DNA of 64,000 bases from Lentimicrobiaceae bacterium (GCA_002708315.1 PANC01000021.1:37778-101777); one strand, 5' to 3'; positions 35,445-45,487 are shown, counted from the first letter of the stretch. Notes: generated from the sequence alone by a model not told the origin. Program-made: numbers and translations.

Positions 35445-36416
35445 ATGATTAGAAGGTTATTCATCATATTATCCCTAGTAATTGCAATAATGTTTCACGT
35501 TAATGCTCAGCAAACAGATGCATGGAGTTCATTAGATTCAAATGCAATCATGATTGGAGATCAAGTGGAATATAAAATTGGTATAACTATTCCTCAAAAA
35601 GCTATTGTTAAGTGGCCACTCATTTTAGACACTATAACATCAAATATAGAGGTAATAGATCGCAATGCAATAGACACTATATTAGAAAATGATGTTATGA
35701 GTTTATCTCAAACGATTCTTGTTACATCCTTTGATTCTGGGTATTTTGAAATCCCAATAGTTAATTTTGGCATCGTATTTGAAAATGACACAACCATATA
35801 TAGTACTTCTACAGGCGCTTTATTTCTTCAGGTATACGTACCAGAGGTTGACACTGCACAAGCATTTAAACCAATTATATCGCCATTTAGTGAACCATAC
35901 ACACTAAAAGAGATACTCCCCTGGGTCATTGGTTTTTTAGCTGTAATTATTGTAGTTAGTCTATTGGTTTACTACATATCAAAAAGAAGAAAAAATAAGC
36001 CTATATTCTCAAGTAAAGTCACACCTAAACTTCCTCCCCACGTTATAGCATTAAACGAATTGGAAGAATTAAGGTTGGAAAAAATATGGCAATCTGGAAA
36101 GATTAAAAAATATTATACCGTGCTAACCAATATTACAAGAGAATATCTAACTAATCGATACCAATTGGACGCACTAGAAATGACTAGCCATGAAATATTA
36201 AATTATCTTGAGAACAAGAAAATTAATAAAAACGCAATGACTAAATTAAGTGGTGTTTTGTATATGGCAGATATGGTAAAATTTGCAAAAGCTAATCCCA
36301 CAGCCTTAGAGAATGATCTTGGTATCTCACATTGTGTTGATTTTGTAAACGAAACCAAAGAGGTAATAATAACAGGTAATCATCAATTAAAGGAGGAGGC
36401 AAGTAAAGATGATTAG
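35445..36416 (+). CDS. Membrane protein of the Bat operon (between DUF58 and batA)
   Basis: 323 residues. Signal peptide (RLFIILSLVIAIMFHVNAQ), a beta-rich periplasmic part (about 22-155) resembling BatD-type Ig-like folds, one membrane helix (ILPWVIGFLAVIIVVSLLVYYI) and a cytoplasmic tail with KIKKYYTVLTNITREYLTNRYQLDALEMTS. Tails like this occur in BatD and DUF4381 proteins. Its 3' end overlaps batA by 8 nt, indicating translational coupling. Confidence 0.8.
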   Translation: MIRRLFIILSLVIAIMFHVNAQQTDAWSSLDSNAIMIGDQVEYKIGITIPQKAIVKWPLILDTITSNIEVIDRNAIDTILENDVMSLSQTILVTSFDSGYFEIPIVNFGIVFENDTTIYSTSTGALFLQVYVPEVDTAQAFKPIISPFSEPYTLKEILPWVIGFLAVIIVVSLLVYYISKRRKNKPIFSSKVTPKLPPHVIALNELEELRLEKIWQSGKIKKYYTVLTNITREYLTNRYQLDALEMTSHEILNYLENKKINKNAMTKLSGVLYMADMVKFAKANPTALENDLGISHCVDFVNETKEVIITGNHQLKEEASKDD

Positions 36417-37404
36417 AATAGATAATTGGGAAAATCCTGAATTTTTATATGCACTGCTTATAATACCTATTTTAATTGTTTGGTACTGGTTTAAGCATAA
36501 AGACAATTCGGCTGAACTGAGGTTTTCTAGTATGCAAGCCTTTGGTCAAATAAAGCCAACTCTAAAAACATATTTTTTTCATTCGTTATTTATTCTAAGG
36601 ATCCTATCAATAGCACTTATTATTATTGCTATGGCAAGACCCCAATCGGTATCAAAAAAGCAAAATGTTAATATTGAAGGTATTGATATTGTAATGACAT
36701 TGGATGTATCAGGGAGTATGTTAGCTCGTGATTTTAAGCCAGACAGATTAGAGGCTGCAAAGGATGTTGCAAAAGAGTTTATCGCCAAACGTCCCAATGA
36801 TAGAGTAAGCCTCGTTATTTTCAGTGGAGAAGCATTCACTCAGGTGCCACTTACCACGGATCATCAAATGATATCAAATATTTTTGAGGAAGTAAAAAGT
36901 GGAATGATAGAAGATGGCACTGCAATTGGGGATGGATTAGCGACATCCGTTAGCAGACTTGAAAACTCTGAAGCAATATCCAAAGTAATTATTCTAATAA
37001 CAGATGGTGTGAATAATGCGGGTTCTGTAGATCCCATATCAGCAGGTGAATTGGCAAATATGTTTGGCATAAGAGTCTATACTATTGGAATTGGCTCAAT
37101 GGGAACTGCGCCATATCCAGTTCAAACTCCTTTTGGTATCCAAATGCAACAAATGGAAGTTCAAATTGATGAAGAATTATTACAAAAGATAGCCGCAATG
37201 ACAGGTGGCAGATACTTCAGAGCTGATAATAACAAAAAACTTAGAGAAATATATAAAGAAATTGACACTCTTGAGAAGTCAAAGATAGATATTCAAGAAT
37301 TCAGAAAAAAACATGAAGCATACTTACCATTTGCATTGATAGCGCTTCTGATACTTGCCATTGAAATTACCTTAAGGTATCTTATATTTAAAAGATTTCC
37401 CTAG
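36409..37404 (+). CDS. batA: BatA, VWA-domain membrane protein
   Basis: 331 residues. Two N-terminal membrane helices (FLYALLIIPILIVWYWF; LFILRILSIALIIIAMA), a VWA domain from about 85 with MIDAS motif DVSGSM and the block VIFSGEAFTQVPLTTD, then a C-terminal helix (YLPFALIALLILAIEITL). Bat proteins were linked to aerotolerance in Bacteroides fragilis; their biochemical role is unsettled. Overlaps the upstream gene. Confidence 0.95.
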   Translation: MIRIDNWENPEFLYALLIIPILIVWYWFKHKDNSAELRFSSMQAFGQIKPTLKTYFFHSLFILRILSIALIIIAMARPQSVSKKQNVNIEGIDIVMTLDVSGSMLARDFKPDRLEAAKDVAKEFIAKRPNDRVSLVIFSGEAFTQVPLTTDHQMISNIFEEVKSGMIEDGTAIGDGLATSVSRLENSEAISKVIILITDGVNNAGSVDPISAGELANMFGIRVYTIGIGSMGTAPYPVQTPFGIQMQQMEVQIDEELLQKIAAMTGGRYFRADNNKKLREIYKEIDTLEKSKIDIQEFRKKHEAYLPFALIALLILAIEITLRYLIFKRFP

Positions 37405-37419
37405 AAAAAAGGTTGATAT

Positions 37420-38451
37420 ATGATAAAATTTGCACATAACGAATATTTTATACTTCTATTAATCCTAGCGGTATTCATAGCTTATTTTTTTGTTTATAGA
37501 TCTTGGGTTAAAAAAGCGTGGTCTGAGTTTGGTGACAAATCTGTGATCGCATCTTTAATGCCGGAGGTTAGCGCATCCAAATCATTATTCAAATTTATTT
37601 TAGTTTTACTTGCTACGCTATTTCTTATTGTGGGGATTATAGATCCACAGATTGGTTCAAAACTTAAAAAAGTCAAACGAGAAGGCATTGATCTATACCT
37701 GGTATTGGATGTAAGCAACTCAATGTTGGCAGAAGATATTAAACCAAATCGTTTGGAAAGATCAAAACTTGCTATTTCATCACTTGTAGATAAATTAGAA
37801 GGTGATAGAGTAGGCATAATAATTTTTGCAGGAAATGCATACAAACAATTACCTTTAACAACTGACTATTCTGCTGTGAAATTATTTTTATCTGCCGTTG
37901 ATACCAAAATTGTTCCCACTCAAGGCACTGCAATTGGAGAAGCCATTGAAATGGCAACAGTTAGCTTTGGTGAAACAGAGCATAATAAAGCCATAATTGT
38001 AATCACTGACGGTGAAAATCATGAAGATGATGCAATTGAAGCTGCAAAAAACGCAAGTGACCTTGGGATAAATGTCTTTACAATTGGTATGGGTCTTCCC
38101 GAAGGGGCTCCAATTCCAATCTACAATAAATATGGATCTCAAACAGGATATAAGAAAGACAGAAGTAATAAAACTGTTATTACTAAATTAAATGAAGATA
38201 TGTTGAGGCAAATTGCAGCAGCAGGTGGCGGAGCATATGCAAGAGCAAATAATGCAAGCACAGGACTCAAAAGAATATTTAATGATATAAATGAAATCGA
38301 CAAAAAAGAAATTGAAACGCGTCAATTCAGCGATTATGAAGATAGGTTTCAAGTATTCTTAGGAATTGCATTATTTTTAATTGTTTTGGAATTACTTATA
38401 GCTGATAGAAAAACACGTTGGATTAGAAAATTTGATTTCTTTGGAAAGTAA
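37420..38451 (+). CDS. batB: BatB, VWA-domain membrane protein
   Basis: 343 residues, paralogous to BatA with the same layout: two N-terminal helices, VWA domain with DVSNSM (MIDAS DxSxS kept), IIFAGNAYKQLPLTTD, IVITDGENHEDDAIEAA, and a C-terminal helix (VFLGIALFLIVLELLI). It follows batA by 15 nt; batC begins 4 nt after its stop. Confidence 0.95.
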   Translation: MIKFAHNEYFILLLILAVFIAYFFVYRSWVKKAWSEFGDKSVIASLMPEVSASKSLFKFILVLLATLFLIVGIIDPQIGSKLKKVKREGIDLYLVLDVSNSMLAEDIKPNRLERSKLAISSLVDKLEGDRVGIIIFAGNAYKQLPLTTDYSAVKLFLSAVDTKIVPTQGTAIGEAIEMATVSFGETEHNKAIIVITDGENHEDDAIEAAKNASDLGINVFTIGMGLPEGAPIPIYNKYGSQTGYKKDRSNKTVITKLNEDMLRQIAAAGGGAYARANNASTGLKRIFNDINEIDKKEIETRQFSDYEDRFQVFLGIALFLIVLELLIADRKTRWIRKFDFFGK

Positions 38452-38455
38452 TATT

Positions 38456-39205
38456 ATGATATCTAGAATACTAATAATAATAACCTTAACCATGTCTGCG
38501 GCATTTGGTTTCTCCCAATCGGAAAAAAGTCGTATTCGTGATGGTAACAACCAATATGAAGAAGGAAATTTTCAGGAAGCAGAAAAACAGTATCGTAAAG
38601 CTTTAATGGAAAACCCAGGATATTTAAAGAGTACTTTCAACCTTGGAGATGCAATGTATAAGCAGGAGAATTATGAAGAATCTGCTAACCTTTTCAATGA
38701 GGTGGTTGAACGCAATGCTTCAAAAGAAGAAAAATCAGCATCATACTATAACATTGGAAATACTCTTATGAAGGAGGAGAAGTACGAGGAAAGTATTGAG
38801 GAATTTAAAAACTCATTACGTATAAGTCCAGAAAATAATAATGCTAAATATAACCTTGAGTATGCAAGAAAGAAATTAAAGGAACAACAGAAGCAACAAG
38901 AGAATCAAGACCAGAACCAGGATCAAGATAAGAATGAAGATCAGGACCAGAAAAACGATAATAATAAGGACAACAAGGATAAAGACAAACAGGATAAAAA
39001 AGACAAGCAAGATCCTAAAAATAATGAGGATCAAAATAATGGTGATAAGGAAAATGAACAGGAAAAACAACCGCAAAAAATATCAAAACAAGATGCACAA
39101 CGTATGCTCGAAGCATTGAAAAATGATGAGAAGAAAACACTTCAAAAACTTCAGAAACAAAAGGCAAGAGCAATAAAAGGGAAAAAGTCAGACATAGACT
39201 GGTAG
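38456..39205 (+). CDS. batC: BatC, TPR protein with highly charged tail
   Basis: 249 residues from ATG 38456; the track start lies inside batB. Signal peptide (ISRILIIITLTMSAAFGFSQ), then TPR units (NNQYEEGNFQEAEKQYRKAL, FNLGDAMYKQENYEESANLF, YYNIGNTLMKEEKYEESIEEF) to about residue 150. A low-complexity tail follows, built almost only of Lys, Asp, Asn, Gln and Glu, and then DAQRMLEALKNDEKKTLQKLQ. The tail is likely disordered and periplasmic. Confidence 0.92.
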   Translation: MISRILIIITLTMSAAFGFSQSEKSRIRDGNNQYEEGNFQEAEKQYRKALMENPGYLKSTFNLGDAMYKQENYEESANLFNEVVERNASKEEKSASYYNIGNTLMKEEKYEESIEEFKNSLRISPENNNAKYNLEYARKKLKEQQKQQENQDQNQDQDKNEDQDQKNDNNKDNKDKDKQDKKDKQDPKNNEDQNNGDKENEQEKQPQKISKQDAQRMLEALKNDEKKTLQKLQKQKARAIKGKKSDIDW

Positions 39206-39316
39206 AATGGCTAAATTTGTAATGCAATAATGAAATCGAAACCTTAGACATATAATAAGATGAAAAAATTAATGTTATTGATATGTCATAAATCAATGTT
39301 AAATAGAGCTAATTAA

Positions 39317-41158
39317 ATGATTAAAAGTATTTACATACTAGCTATACTTTTGATGGCATCCCAAACTGGATATGCCGATGATAAAATACGTTTTGTGGGC
39401 ACTTCTAAACAAACTGTTGCAGTGGGTGAAAGGTTCAGAGTTGTTTATGAAATTAATCAAGATGCTGAAAACTTCAACTCTCCAAACTTTGGAGATATGC
39501 AATTATTAAGTGGGCCAAGCACCTCAACTAATTCCAGTGTCCAATATACAAATGGAAAAATGACCCAATCATATTCTAAGACATACACCTTCATTTTAAG
39601 GGCATCCAAAGAGGGTCAGAATACCATAAGTCCAGCATCTGCGATGGTTAATAACAGGCGAGTTCAATCAAACTCACTAAAAATTAAGGTTGTTAAAAAC
39701 ACTAAAAATCAGAAAGCTAATTCTAGTAATGGATCAAATACAAATAATGAAACTCTTCAAGATGATGATGTTTACCTAAAAGCATCAATCACCAACTCTA
39801 AACCATATTTGGGAGAGCAGGTTTTAGTAACATATAGAATTTACACCAGAGTGCCTGTTTCAAACCTTATTGTAAAGAAACTGTCATCTTTTCAGGGTTT
39901 CTGGTCCAAGAGTCTTTTAGATAATCAGAAACAATTTAAACAAACCACTGAAATAATAAATGGGCAGGAGTATGTTGTTGCAGTTATAAATCAATTTGCC
40001 ATTTTCCCTCAAAAGACGGGTAGCCTTATAATTGAACCCACTGAGATGGAATGTGAAGTGCAGTTAAGGGTTCAAAATAACAGGAAACGCGGATATGATC
40101 CATTTGAGGATTTCTTTAATGATCCATTCTTTAATAGAAATGTAAAAAACATACGAACAGTAATAAAATCAAATTTAATCTCAATAGAGGTGAAACCATT
40201 GCCCCAAAAGAACAAACCACCAGACTTTAATGGAGCTGTTGGAGATTTTAGATTGAGCAGCAAAATTGATAGAACGGAACTCAAAGCTAATGATGCATTA
40301 TCCATAACTTATACAATTTCCGGAAAAGGTAATTTGGAGTTATTTAATATGCCAAATATCAAATTTCCAGTTGATTTTGAAACTTTTGACCCCAAAGTAT
40401 CTAGCAATATCAAAACATCTTCCTCGGGTGTTTCTGGGAAAAAGAAATTTGAATACCTAGTAATTCCAAGAGTGGGAGGCAATTATAAAATAAATCCATT
40501 TACTCTAAGTTACTTTGATCCAAAGGCTAAGAAATATCGAACAATTAAGTCTGAATCCTACGAAATACAAGTAGAAAAAGGTGAAATTACATCAGGTGGT
40601 ATATCTTACAGTTCGTCGGCCCAAGAAGATATTCAATTCATTGGTCAGGATATTCGTCATATTAAATCTCTTCCATTCAAACTCTATAATACTGGATCTC
40701 ACTTATTCTTATCCCTATCATTTTTTATAATAATGATAATAATTATTCTACTCATGGTAATTATAGTTGCTATTATAAAGAGAATGGAAAAAAGAAAATC
40801 AAATACAAGTCTTTTAAAGAACAGAAAGGCAAATAAGATTGCAAAAACGAGACTTAGGTCAGCTGAGAAGTTTAAGATTGAAGGTGATGACAAAGCTTAT
40901 TATGATGAAATAGCACAGGCTCTTTGGGGTTATATTGGAGATAAATTTACATTAAAACAATCCGAATTATCGATAGATTCTGTAGCAGAAACTCTAAATG
41001 AAAAAGGTGCTGATAATGTTGTGACAGAAAATTTTATAAATATACTTAACAACATAGAGTTTGCTAGGTTTGCTCCTGGAGACTCAAGTAATAAGATGGA
41101 AAGCATATATAATGAATCTGTTAATGCAATAATGCTAGCTGAAAAGGCATTAAAATAA
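39317..41158 (+). CDS. batD: BatD, BatD-family membrane protein
   Basis: 613 residues. Signal peptide (IYILAILLMASQTGYA), several Ig-like beta domains (about 20-440; the BatD block VYLKASITNSKPYLGEQVLVTYRIY is at about 150), a membrane helix (LFLSLSFFIIMIIIILLMVIIVAII) and a helical cytoplasmic tail ending near SVNAIMLAEKALK. It starts 111 nt after batC, the only real gap in the operon. That gap holds an 18-codon ORF whose stop abuts this ATG and a TAAATTTG box at 39212. Confidence 0.93.
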   Translation: MIKSIYILAILLMASQTGYADDKIRFVGTSKQTVAVGERFRVVYEINQDAENFNSPNFGDMQLLSGPSTSTNSSVQYTNGKMTQSYSKTYTFILRASKEGQNTISPASAMVNNRRVQSNSLKIKVVKNTKNQKANSSNGSNTNNETLQDDDVYLKASITNSKPYLGEQVLVTYRIYTRVPVSNLIVKKLSSFQGFWSKSLLDNQKQFKQTTEIINGQEYVVAVINQFAIFPQKTGSLIIEPTEMECEVQLRVQNNRKRGYDPFEDFFNDPFFNRNVKNIRTVIKSNLISIEVKPLPQKNKPPDFNGAVGDFRLSSKIDRTELKANDALSITYTISGKGNLELFNMPNIKFPVDFETFDPKVSSNIKTSSSGVSGKKKFEYLVIPRVGGNYKINPFTLSYFDPKAKKYRTIKSESYEIQVEKGEITSGGISYSSSAQEDIQFIGQDIRHIKSLPFKLYNTGSHLFLSLSFFIIMIIIILLMVIIVAIIKRMEKRKSNTSLLKNRKANKIAKTRLRSAEKFKIEGDDKAYYDEIAQALWGYIGDKFTLKQSELSIDSVAETLNEKGADNVVTENFINILNNIEFARFAPGDSSNKMESIYNESVNAIMLAEKALK

Positions 41159-41159
41159 T

Positions 41160-41930
41160 ATGACGATGATTTATAAATCAAAACATATAATTCTTTTGGT
41201 AATCCAATTAATGGCATTAAATCTTTTTGCCATCGATGCTAATAAAATAATTGAAAAAGCTAATGATCAATACAATAGAGGCCTATACGATTCTGCAATA
41301 GTTAATTATCAGTATGTTATAGATAATGGGCTTGAGGCTGGTGAATTGTTTTACAACATGGGCAATACTCATTATAAGAATAATGATTTAGCGTCTTCAA
41401 TTTTATATTACGAAAAAGCGAAAAAACTTCTTCCAAATGATGAAAGCATAGAATATAACCTCAACATCGCAAATAGTATGATTGTGGATAAGATTGAAAA
41501 GGTACCTGAACTTTTTTATCAAAGATGGTGGACCTTTTTTTATAATATGCTAGATACGAATACAGGTGCCATTCTAACACTGATATTATTTGCTTTATTT
41601 ATTATCTCAATTGGATTTTTCATATTATCACAAACAAGAAATAACCGTAAACTAACATTCTATCTTAGCTTATTTTTGCTACTTTTAATTGTCGTTTCAA
41701 CGACTTTAACATGGCAGAGGTACAACAATAGTCTTGAACAAAAAGAGGCAATAGTTTTTGTCCCATCAATTACTATTAAAAGCTCACCCACACAAAATGC
41801 CGTAGATTTATTCGTTATTCATGAGGGCACCAAGGTAAAGATCATGGATAAAATAGATAATTGGTTAGAAATCAAAATAAATAATGGAAGTAAAGGCTGG
41901 CTGCCTGAAAAATCGATACGAGAGATATAA
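41160..41930 (+). CDS. batE: BatE, TPR and SH3-like membrane protein
   Basis: 256 residues. Signal peptide, two TPR units (NDQYNRGLYDSAIVNYQYVID, ELFYNMGNTHYKNNDLASSILYYEKAKKL), two membrane helices (GAILTLILFALFIISIGFFIL; LTFYLSLFLLLLIVVSTTL) and a C-terminal SH3-like fold (TIKSSPTQNAVDLFVIHEGTKVKI, GSKGWLPEKSI). One nucleotide separates it from batD. Last gene of the operon, followed by a bidirectional terminator. Confidence 0.93.
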   Translation: MTMIYKSKHIILLVIQLMALNLFAIDANKIIEKANDQYNRGLYDSAIVNYQYVIDNGLEAGELFYNMGNTHYKNNDLASSILYYEKAKKLLPNDESIEYNLNIANSMIVDKIEKVPELFYQRWWTFFYNMLDTNTGAILTLILFALFIISIGFFILSQTRNNRKLTFYLSLFLLLLIVVSTTLTWQRYNNSLEQKEAIVFVPSITIKSSPTQNAVDLFVIHEGTKVKIMDKIDNWLEIKINNGSKGWLPEKSIREI

Positions 41931-42035
41931 TTAAATCCTAATAATTATTTCCATAAGCCGCACAAATAATAAGTTGTAAATTAATCTTATGAATGATGGC
42001 ATCTCCAATTAAATGAAATACACTTTAACACAAAT

Positions 42036-42067
42036 AAAAAAGCCTGCAATTACTTGCAGGCTTTTAA
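42036..42067. terminator. Bidirectional terminator between batE and cspA
   Basis: Perfect 10-bp stem AAGCCTGCAA/TTGCAGGCTT with a TTAC loop, an A-run on its left and TTTT on its right. It can end the bat operon on the plus strand and cspA on the minus strand. Confidence 0.85.
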
Positions 42068-42092
42068 TATCATAGTTGAATTAAATGTGATA

Positions 42093-42284
42093 TTAAGCGA
42101 TTTTTACGTTGTGCGCATTTAATCCTTTTTTACCTTCTTTCAATTCAAATTCTACAGCGTCACCTTCGTTAACTTTGTCAACAAGACCGGTTACGTGTAC
42201 AAAATACTCATTGTTTGATTCTTCATCGATAATAAATCCAAAACCTTTTGATTCATTAAAAAATTTTACTGTGCCTTTATTCAT
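42093..42284 (-). CDS. Cold-shock domain protein
   Basis: 63-residue single-domain RNA-binding protein. RNP1 is KGFGFI; RNP2 is YFVHVTGL, in place of the common IFVHFS. It binds single-stranded RNA or DNA as a chaperone. It has its own promoter close upstream, so no long cold-shock-type 5' leader is predicted. Confidence 0.95.
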   Translation of the reverse strand: MNKGTVKFFNESKGFGFIIDEESNNEYFVHVTGLVDKVNEGDAVEFELKEGKKGLNAHNVKIA

Positions 42285-42310
42285 TGTAATATATTTAAAA
42301 TTAGAACCTA

Positions 42311-42339
42311 CAAAGGTATACTTATATTAATATCAACAA
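42311..42339 (-). promoter_or_regulatory. -33/-7 promoter of the cold-shock gene
   Basis: Minus-strand TTG (42339-42337), an 18-bp spacer and TACCTTTG (42318-42311). Predicted start near 42304, giving a leader of about 20 nt. Two overlapping TTG triplets (GTTGTTG) occur at -33, as in the trpB leader promoter. Confidence 0.6.
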
Positions 42340-42622
42340 CATATTTATTTAAAAAAAAACGGGCGAGTAGCCCCACACATGTTATCTATCTGATTTATTG
42401 AGGATTACGGACTATCAGGCAGCGTGTTTTGATGTGTTTAATTAATAAATAAGACCAAATTAAGCAGTAAATATTACATAATAATCCGCAATAAGTGTCT
42501 ACAATATGACAACAAACGGTACAAACATTATGGTAATAAAGCCACTAAACTAGCACATAAATTGGCATTTTACTCAGCTATTAACACTCACAGCATTCGT
42601 GCTAATAATTTAAAAATTTTGA
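42340..42622 (-). other. Intergenic stretch between purC and the cold-shock gene, with a terminator-like hairpin
   Basis: No ORF is supported in these 283 nt. Near the cspA side, minus-strand GGGC-TACTC-GCCC is followed by G and nine T (about 42352-42374), which looks like an intrinsic terminator. It lies about 250 nt past the purC stop. Either purC has a long 3' UTR or a small RNA ends here. No -7 box is seen within the stretch. Confidence 0.45.
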
Positions 42623-43567
42623 TTAATTCTCTAGAAATTTATTGATATTATCCTCTATTCTAGCCACAACATTGTCCACAGAAGATTTAACAAAAGTGTC
42701 ACCTGTAACCTGCTCATAAAGTTCAATGTACCGATTGGATATGCCTTGAACTATTTCGTCAGTCATCTCCGGCACTTGTTGTCCATCTTTTCCTTGAAAC
42801 CCATTTTCCATTAGCCACTCGCGCACAAATTCTTTGGATAATTGCTTTTGTTGCTCGCCTGCTGCAAACCTATCCTCATATTTATCAGAATAAAAATATC
42901 GTGATGAATCCGGGGTGTGTATCTCATCTATTAAGTAGATTTGATCACCAACTTTACCGAACTCATATTTTGTATCTACTAATATCAATCCTTTCTCAGC
43001 AGCTATTTCGGTTCCTCTATGAAATAATTTTCTGGTATAGTCTTCTAGTTTTGTATAATCTTCAGCAGAAACTAATCCCTGAGCAATTATTTCCTCCTTT
43101 GAAATATCTTCATCATGACCTTCTTCAGCTTTTGTAGTTGGTGTTAATATGGGTTCTGAAAATCGCTGGTGTTCCTTTAAACCATCTGGTACTTTCACGC
43201 CACAAATTTCTCTTGCTCCACTCTTATATGTTCTCCATGAGCTTCCCGTAAGAAATCCTCGAATTATCATTTCAATAGGAAATGGCTTACAATAATGGCC
43301 AACCGTTACCATTGGGTCTGGAGTAGCCATTTTCCAATTTGGCACGATATCCGAAGTAGCATCCAAAAACTTAGATGCTATCTGATTTAATACTTGTCCT
43401 TTAAACGGAATACCTCGAGGTAATACAACATCAAATGCTGATATTCGATCACTTGCCACCATAACAAGAAGTTCTTCTCCGATATTATAAACATCACGAA
43501 CTTTGCCGTGATAAACACTTTTTTGATTAGGAAAGTTGAAATCTGTTCTAGTTAATGCCTCTTTCAT
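42623..43567 (-). CDS. purC: Phosphoribosylaminoimidazole-succinocarboxamide synthase
   Basis: Purine pathway step joining CAIR and aspartate. 314 residues from ATG 43567; the track start lies inside phoH. Blocks: [41 protein letters not shown] and [12 protein letters not shown]. This is the longer type related to yeast Ade1 rather than the 240-residue E. coli form. It begins 7 nt after phoH, so probably co-transcribed. Confidence 0.95.
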   Translation of the reverse strand: MKEALTRTDFNFPNQKSVYHGKVRDVYNIGEELLVMVASDRISAFDVVLPRGIPFKGQVLNQIASKFLDATSDIVPNWKMATPDPMVTVGHYCKPFPIEMIIRGFLTGSSWRTYKSGAREICGVKVPDGLKEHQRFSEPILTPTTKAEEGHDEDISKEEIIAQGLVSAEDYTKLEDYTRKLFHRGTEIAAEKGLILVDTKYEFGKVGDQIYLIDEIHTPDSSRYFYSDKYEDRFAAGEQQKQLSKEFVREWLMENGFQGKDGQQVPEMTDEIVQGISNRYIELYEQVTGDTFVKSSVDNVVARIEDNINKFLEN

Positions 43568-43574
43568 GTTATGC

Positions 43575-44528
43575 TTATTTAATTTTACTTGACTTACTAT
43601 ATGCACTTATTATTTTAGTAACAAGTTTATGCCTTACAACATCACGACCATCGAGTTTTATAAATTCAATACCGGGTATACCATCCAATAATTGTTGTGC
43701 CTGAAGTAATCCTGACTGTTTCTGTTTGGGCAAATCTATCTGCGTGACATCTCCAGTAACTATAAACTTTGATGACTTTCCCATTCTGGTAAGAAACATT
43801 TTTAGCTGACTTTCCGATGCATTTTGAGCTTCATCCAAAATAGCATATGCATTACTCAAAGTTCGTCCTCGCATAAATGCTAGAGGCGCTACCTCAATAG
43901 TTTCATCTTCTATGTATGACAAAAACTTTTGGGTGGTAAGCATATCTCTTAGAGCATCATATAACGGTTGTAAATAAGGATCAAGTTTATCCTTCATGTC
44001 ACCAGGCAAAAACCCCAAACTCTCACCGGCTTCAATGGCTGGGCTGGCTAGTATAATTTTTTTTATTTCTTTATTTTTTAGAGCCCTAACAGCTAACGCA
44101 ACCGCAGTATATGTTTTGCCTGTTCCTGCTGGCCCAATTGCAAAAACAAGATCATTAGTTTCGCTACTATCAACCATTTTTTTCTGGTTTACTGTCAGTG
44201 CCTTTATCAATTTCCCATGACGTCCATATACAAGAACATCGCTATCATTAATCTCTCCTCCATCACTACCATTCTTATCATCACCCATAATTCTTGTTAT
44301 GACATCCTCGTTGAGCTTGCCGAATTTATCAAACTGTATCATTAATAAATCAATTCTTTTTTCAAAGACATCCATATCTGATTTAGCGCCTATCAATTTA
44401 ATAATATCACCACGCACGATAATCTTAAGCTTTGGAAACAATGACTTAATAATATTCATATGAACATCACCCGGTCCAAAAAACTCCACAGGGCTCATTA
44501 CATCTAGTTGGACTATCCTCTCACTCAT
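43575..44528 (-). CDS. PhoH-like ATPase
   Basis: 317 residues. A KH-like N-terminal part (about 1-90) is followed by the PhoH domain: Walker [34 protein letters not shown], Walker [23 protein letters not shown] and [11 protein letters not shown]. Related to YbeZ, which works with the RNase YbeY; ybeY is not adjacent. First gene of phoH-purC. Confidence 0.93.
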   Translation of the reverse strand: MSERIVQLDVMSPVEFFGPGDVHMNIIKSLFPKLKIIVRGDIIKLIGAKSDMDVFEKRIDLLMIQFDKFGKLNEDVITRIMGDDKNGSDGGEINDSDVLVYGRHGKLIKALTVNQKKMVDSSETNDLVFAIGPAGTGKTYTAVALAVRALKNKEIKKIILASPAIEAGESLGFLPGDMKDKLDPYLQPLYDALRDMLTTQKFLSYIEDETIEVAPLAFMRGRTLSNAYAILDEAQNASESQLKMFLTRMGKSSKFIVTGDVTQIDLPKQKQSGLLQAQQLLDGIPGIEFIKLDGRDVVRHKLVTKIISAYSKSSKIK

Positions 44529-44704
44529 AAATCGTGGTTAAATGAATATCATTTTAATTAAGGAGTTCAAAAATATTAAAAAAAAGCACCACAAAGAGAG
44601 TCAATTTTTATAATTTTGAACTTTTGGTATTAATCATAAATAGTTGCAGTTAAATACAAGCATTAAATTAGTTTCTGACATCTACCAAAAAATGAAAATC
44701 TTTG
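44529..44704. promoter_or_regulatory. Divergent region between phoH and the SAM hydrolase gene
   Basis: Holds a minus-strand TATTTTTG box (44568-44575) for phoH and a plus-strand TAATTTTG box (44611-44618) for the SAM hydrolase gene. Neither has a TTG at ideal spacing. Nothing else is seen. Confidence 0.35.
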
Positions 44705-45487
44705 ATGATGGGGTTAATAACACTTATTAGTGATTGGGGAACGCGGGATTATTATGTATCAGGAGTTAAGGGAATGATTTATAAATTTAATCCTGACGCA
44801 CAGATCGTTGACATAACTCATCAAATAGAACCATTCAACTCGTCCGAGGCAGCCTATGTAATGAAAAATGCCTGCAAAAGTTTTCCTGACAACACTGTTC
44901 ATATCATTGGTATAAATACAGAGGAATCGCTAAGCCACATGCATATTGTTGCCTATTATAACAAGCAATATTTTATTGGCACGGACGATGGAATATTTTC
45001 TTTAATATTTGATAGTAAACCTGAAAAAATTGTTGAACTTGATATTACAATGGAATCTTCAAATCATACGTTCTCAAGCCGTGATAGATTTGCCAAAGCA
45101 GCAGCCCTTCTATCACAAGGAACTAATATGGAAGAACTTGGCCCCATAATGAATGACCTCGTAAGCAAAATGCATTTTAATCCTGTAATAAATGAAGATT
45201 TACTTAAGGGGATGATAATTTATATTGATAATTATGAAAATTTAATTACTAACATTAACATAGATGACTTTAAAAAGTTCACATCAGGAAGACAGTTTGT
45301 TATTTCGTTCCGAAATCAAAAATATAAAGTTAACAAAATACATGATTCATATGGAGATGTTAACCCAGGTGATATTGTAGCCCTTTTCACAAGTAATGAT
45401 GCCCTTGAAATTGCAATAAACAATGGTAAAGCAGCTTCACTACTTGGCATTTCTGTCAGCGATCCAATTTCAATATCATATTCGTAA
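44705..45487 (+). CDS. S-adenosylmethionine hydrolase (adenosyl-chloride synthase/DUF62 family)
   Basis: 260 residues. N-terminal ITLISDWGTRDYYVSGVKGMI, the DUF62 opening with the catalytic Asp; FNSSEAAYVM, YFIGTDDGIFSL and FSSRDRFAKAAA in the body; and a C-terminal beta domain. Housekeeping members use hydroxide to cleave SAM to adenosine and methionine; fluorinase and chlorinase are specialised relatives with added loops not evident here. The track starts at TTG 44702; two ATGs follow at once (44705, 44708). Confidence 0.88.
   Translation: MMGLITLISDWGTRDYYVSGVKGMIYKFNPDAQIVDITHQIEPFNSSEAAYVMKNACKSFPDNTVHIIGINTEESLSHMHIVAYYNKQYFIGTDDGIFSLIFDSKPEKIVELDITMESSNHTFSSRDRFAKAAALLSQGTNMEELGPIMNDLVSKMHFNPVINEDLLKGMIIYIDNYENLITNINIDDFKKFTSGRQFVISFRNQKYKVNKIHDSYGDVNPGDIVALFTSNDALEIAINNGKAASLLGISVSDPISISYS

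Noticed and set aside
38876-39076. Very hydrophobic minus-strand ORF (poly Ile/Leu/Val)
   Set aside because: Antisense complement of the Lys/Asp/Asn tail of batC.
42285-42339. Long cold-shock-type 5' leader (thermosensor) for the cold-shock gene
   Set aside because: A well-spaced promoter 27-55 nt upstream predicts a leader of only about 20 nt.
44705-45487. Fluorinase or chlorinase
   Set aside because: No halogenation-specific insertion or halogen-metabolism neighbours are evident; it looks like the common SAM hydrolase.
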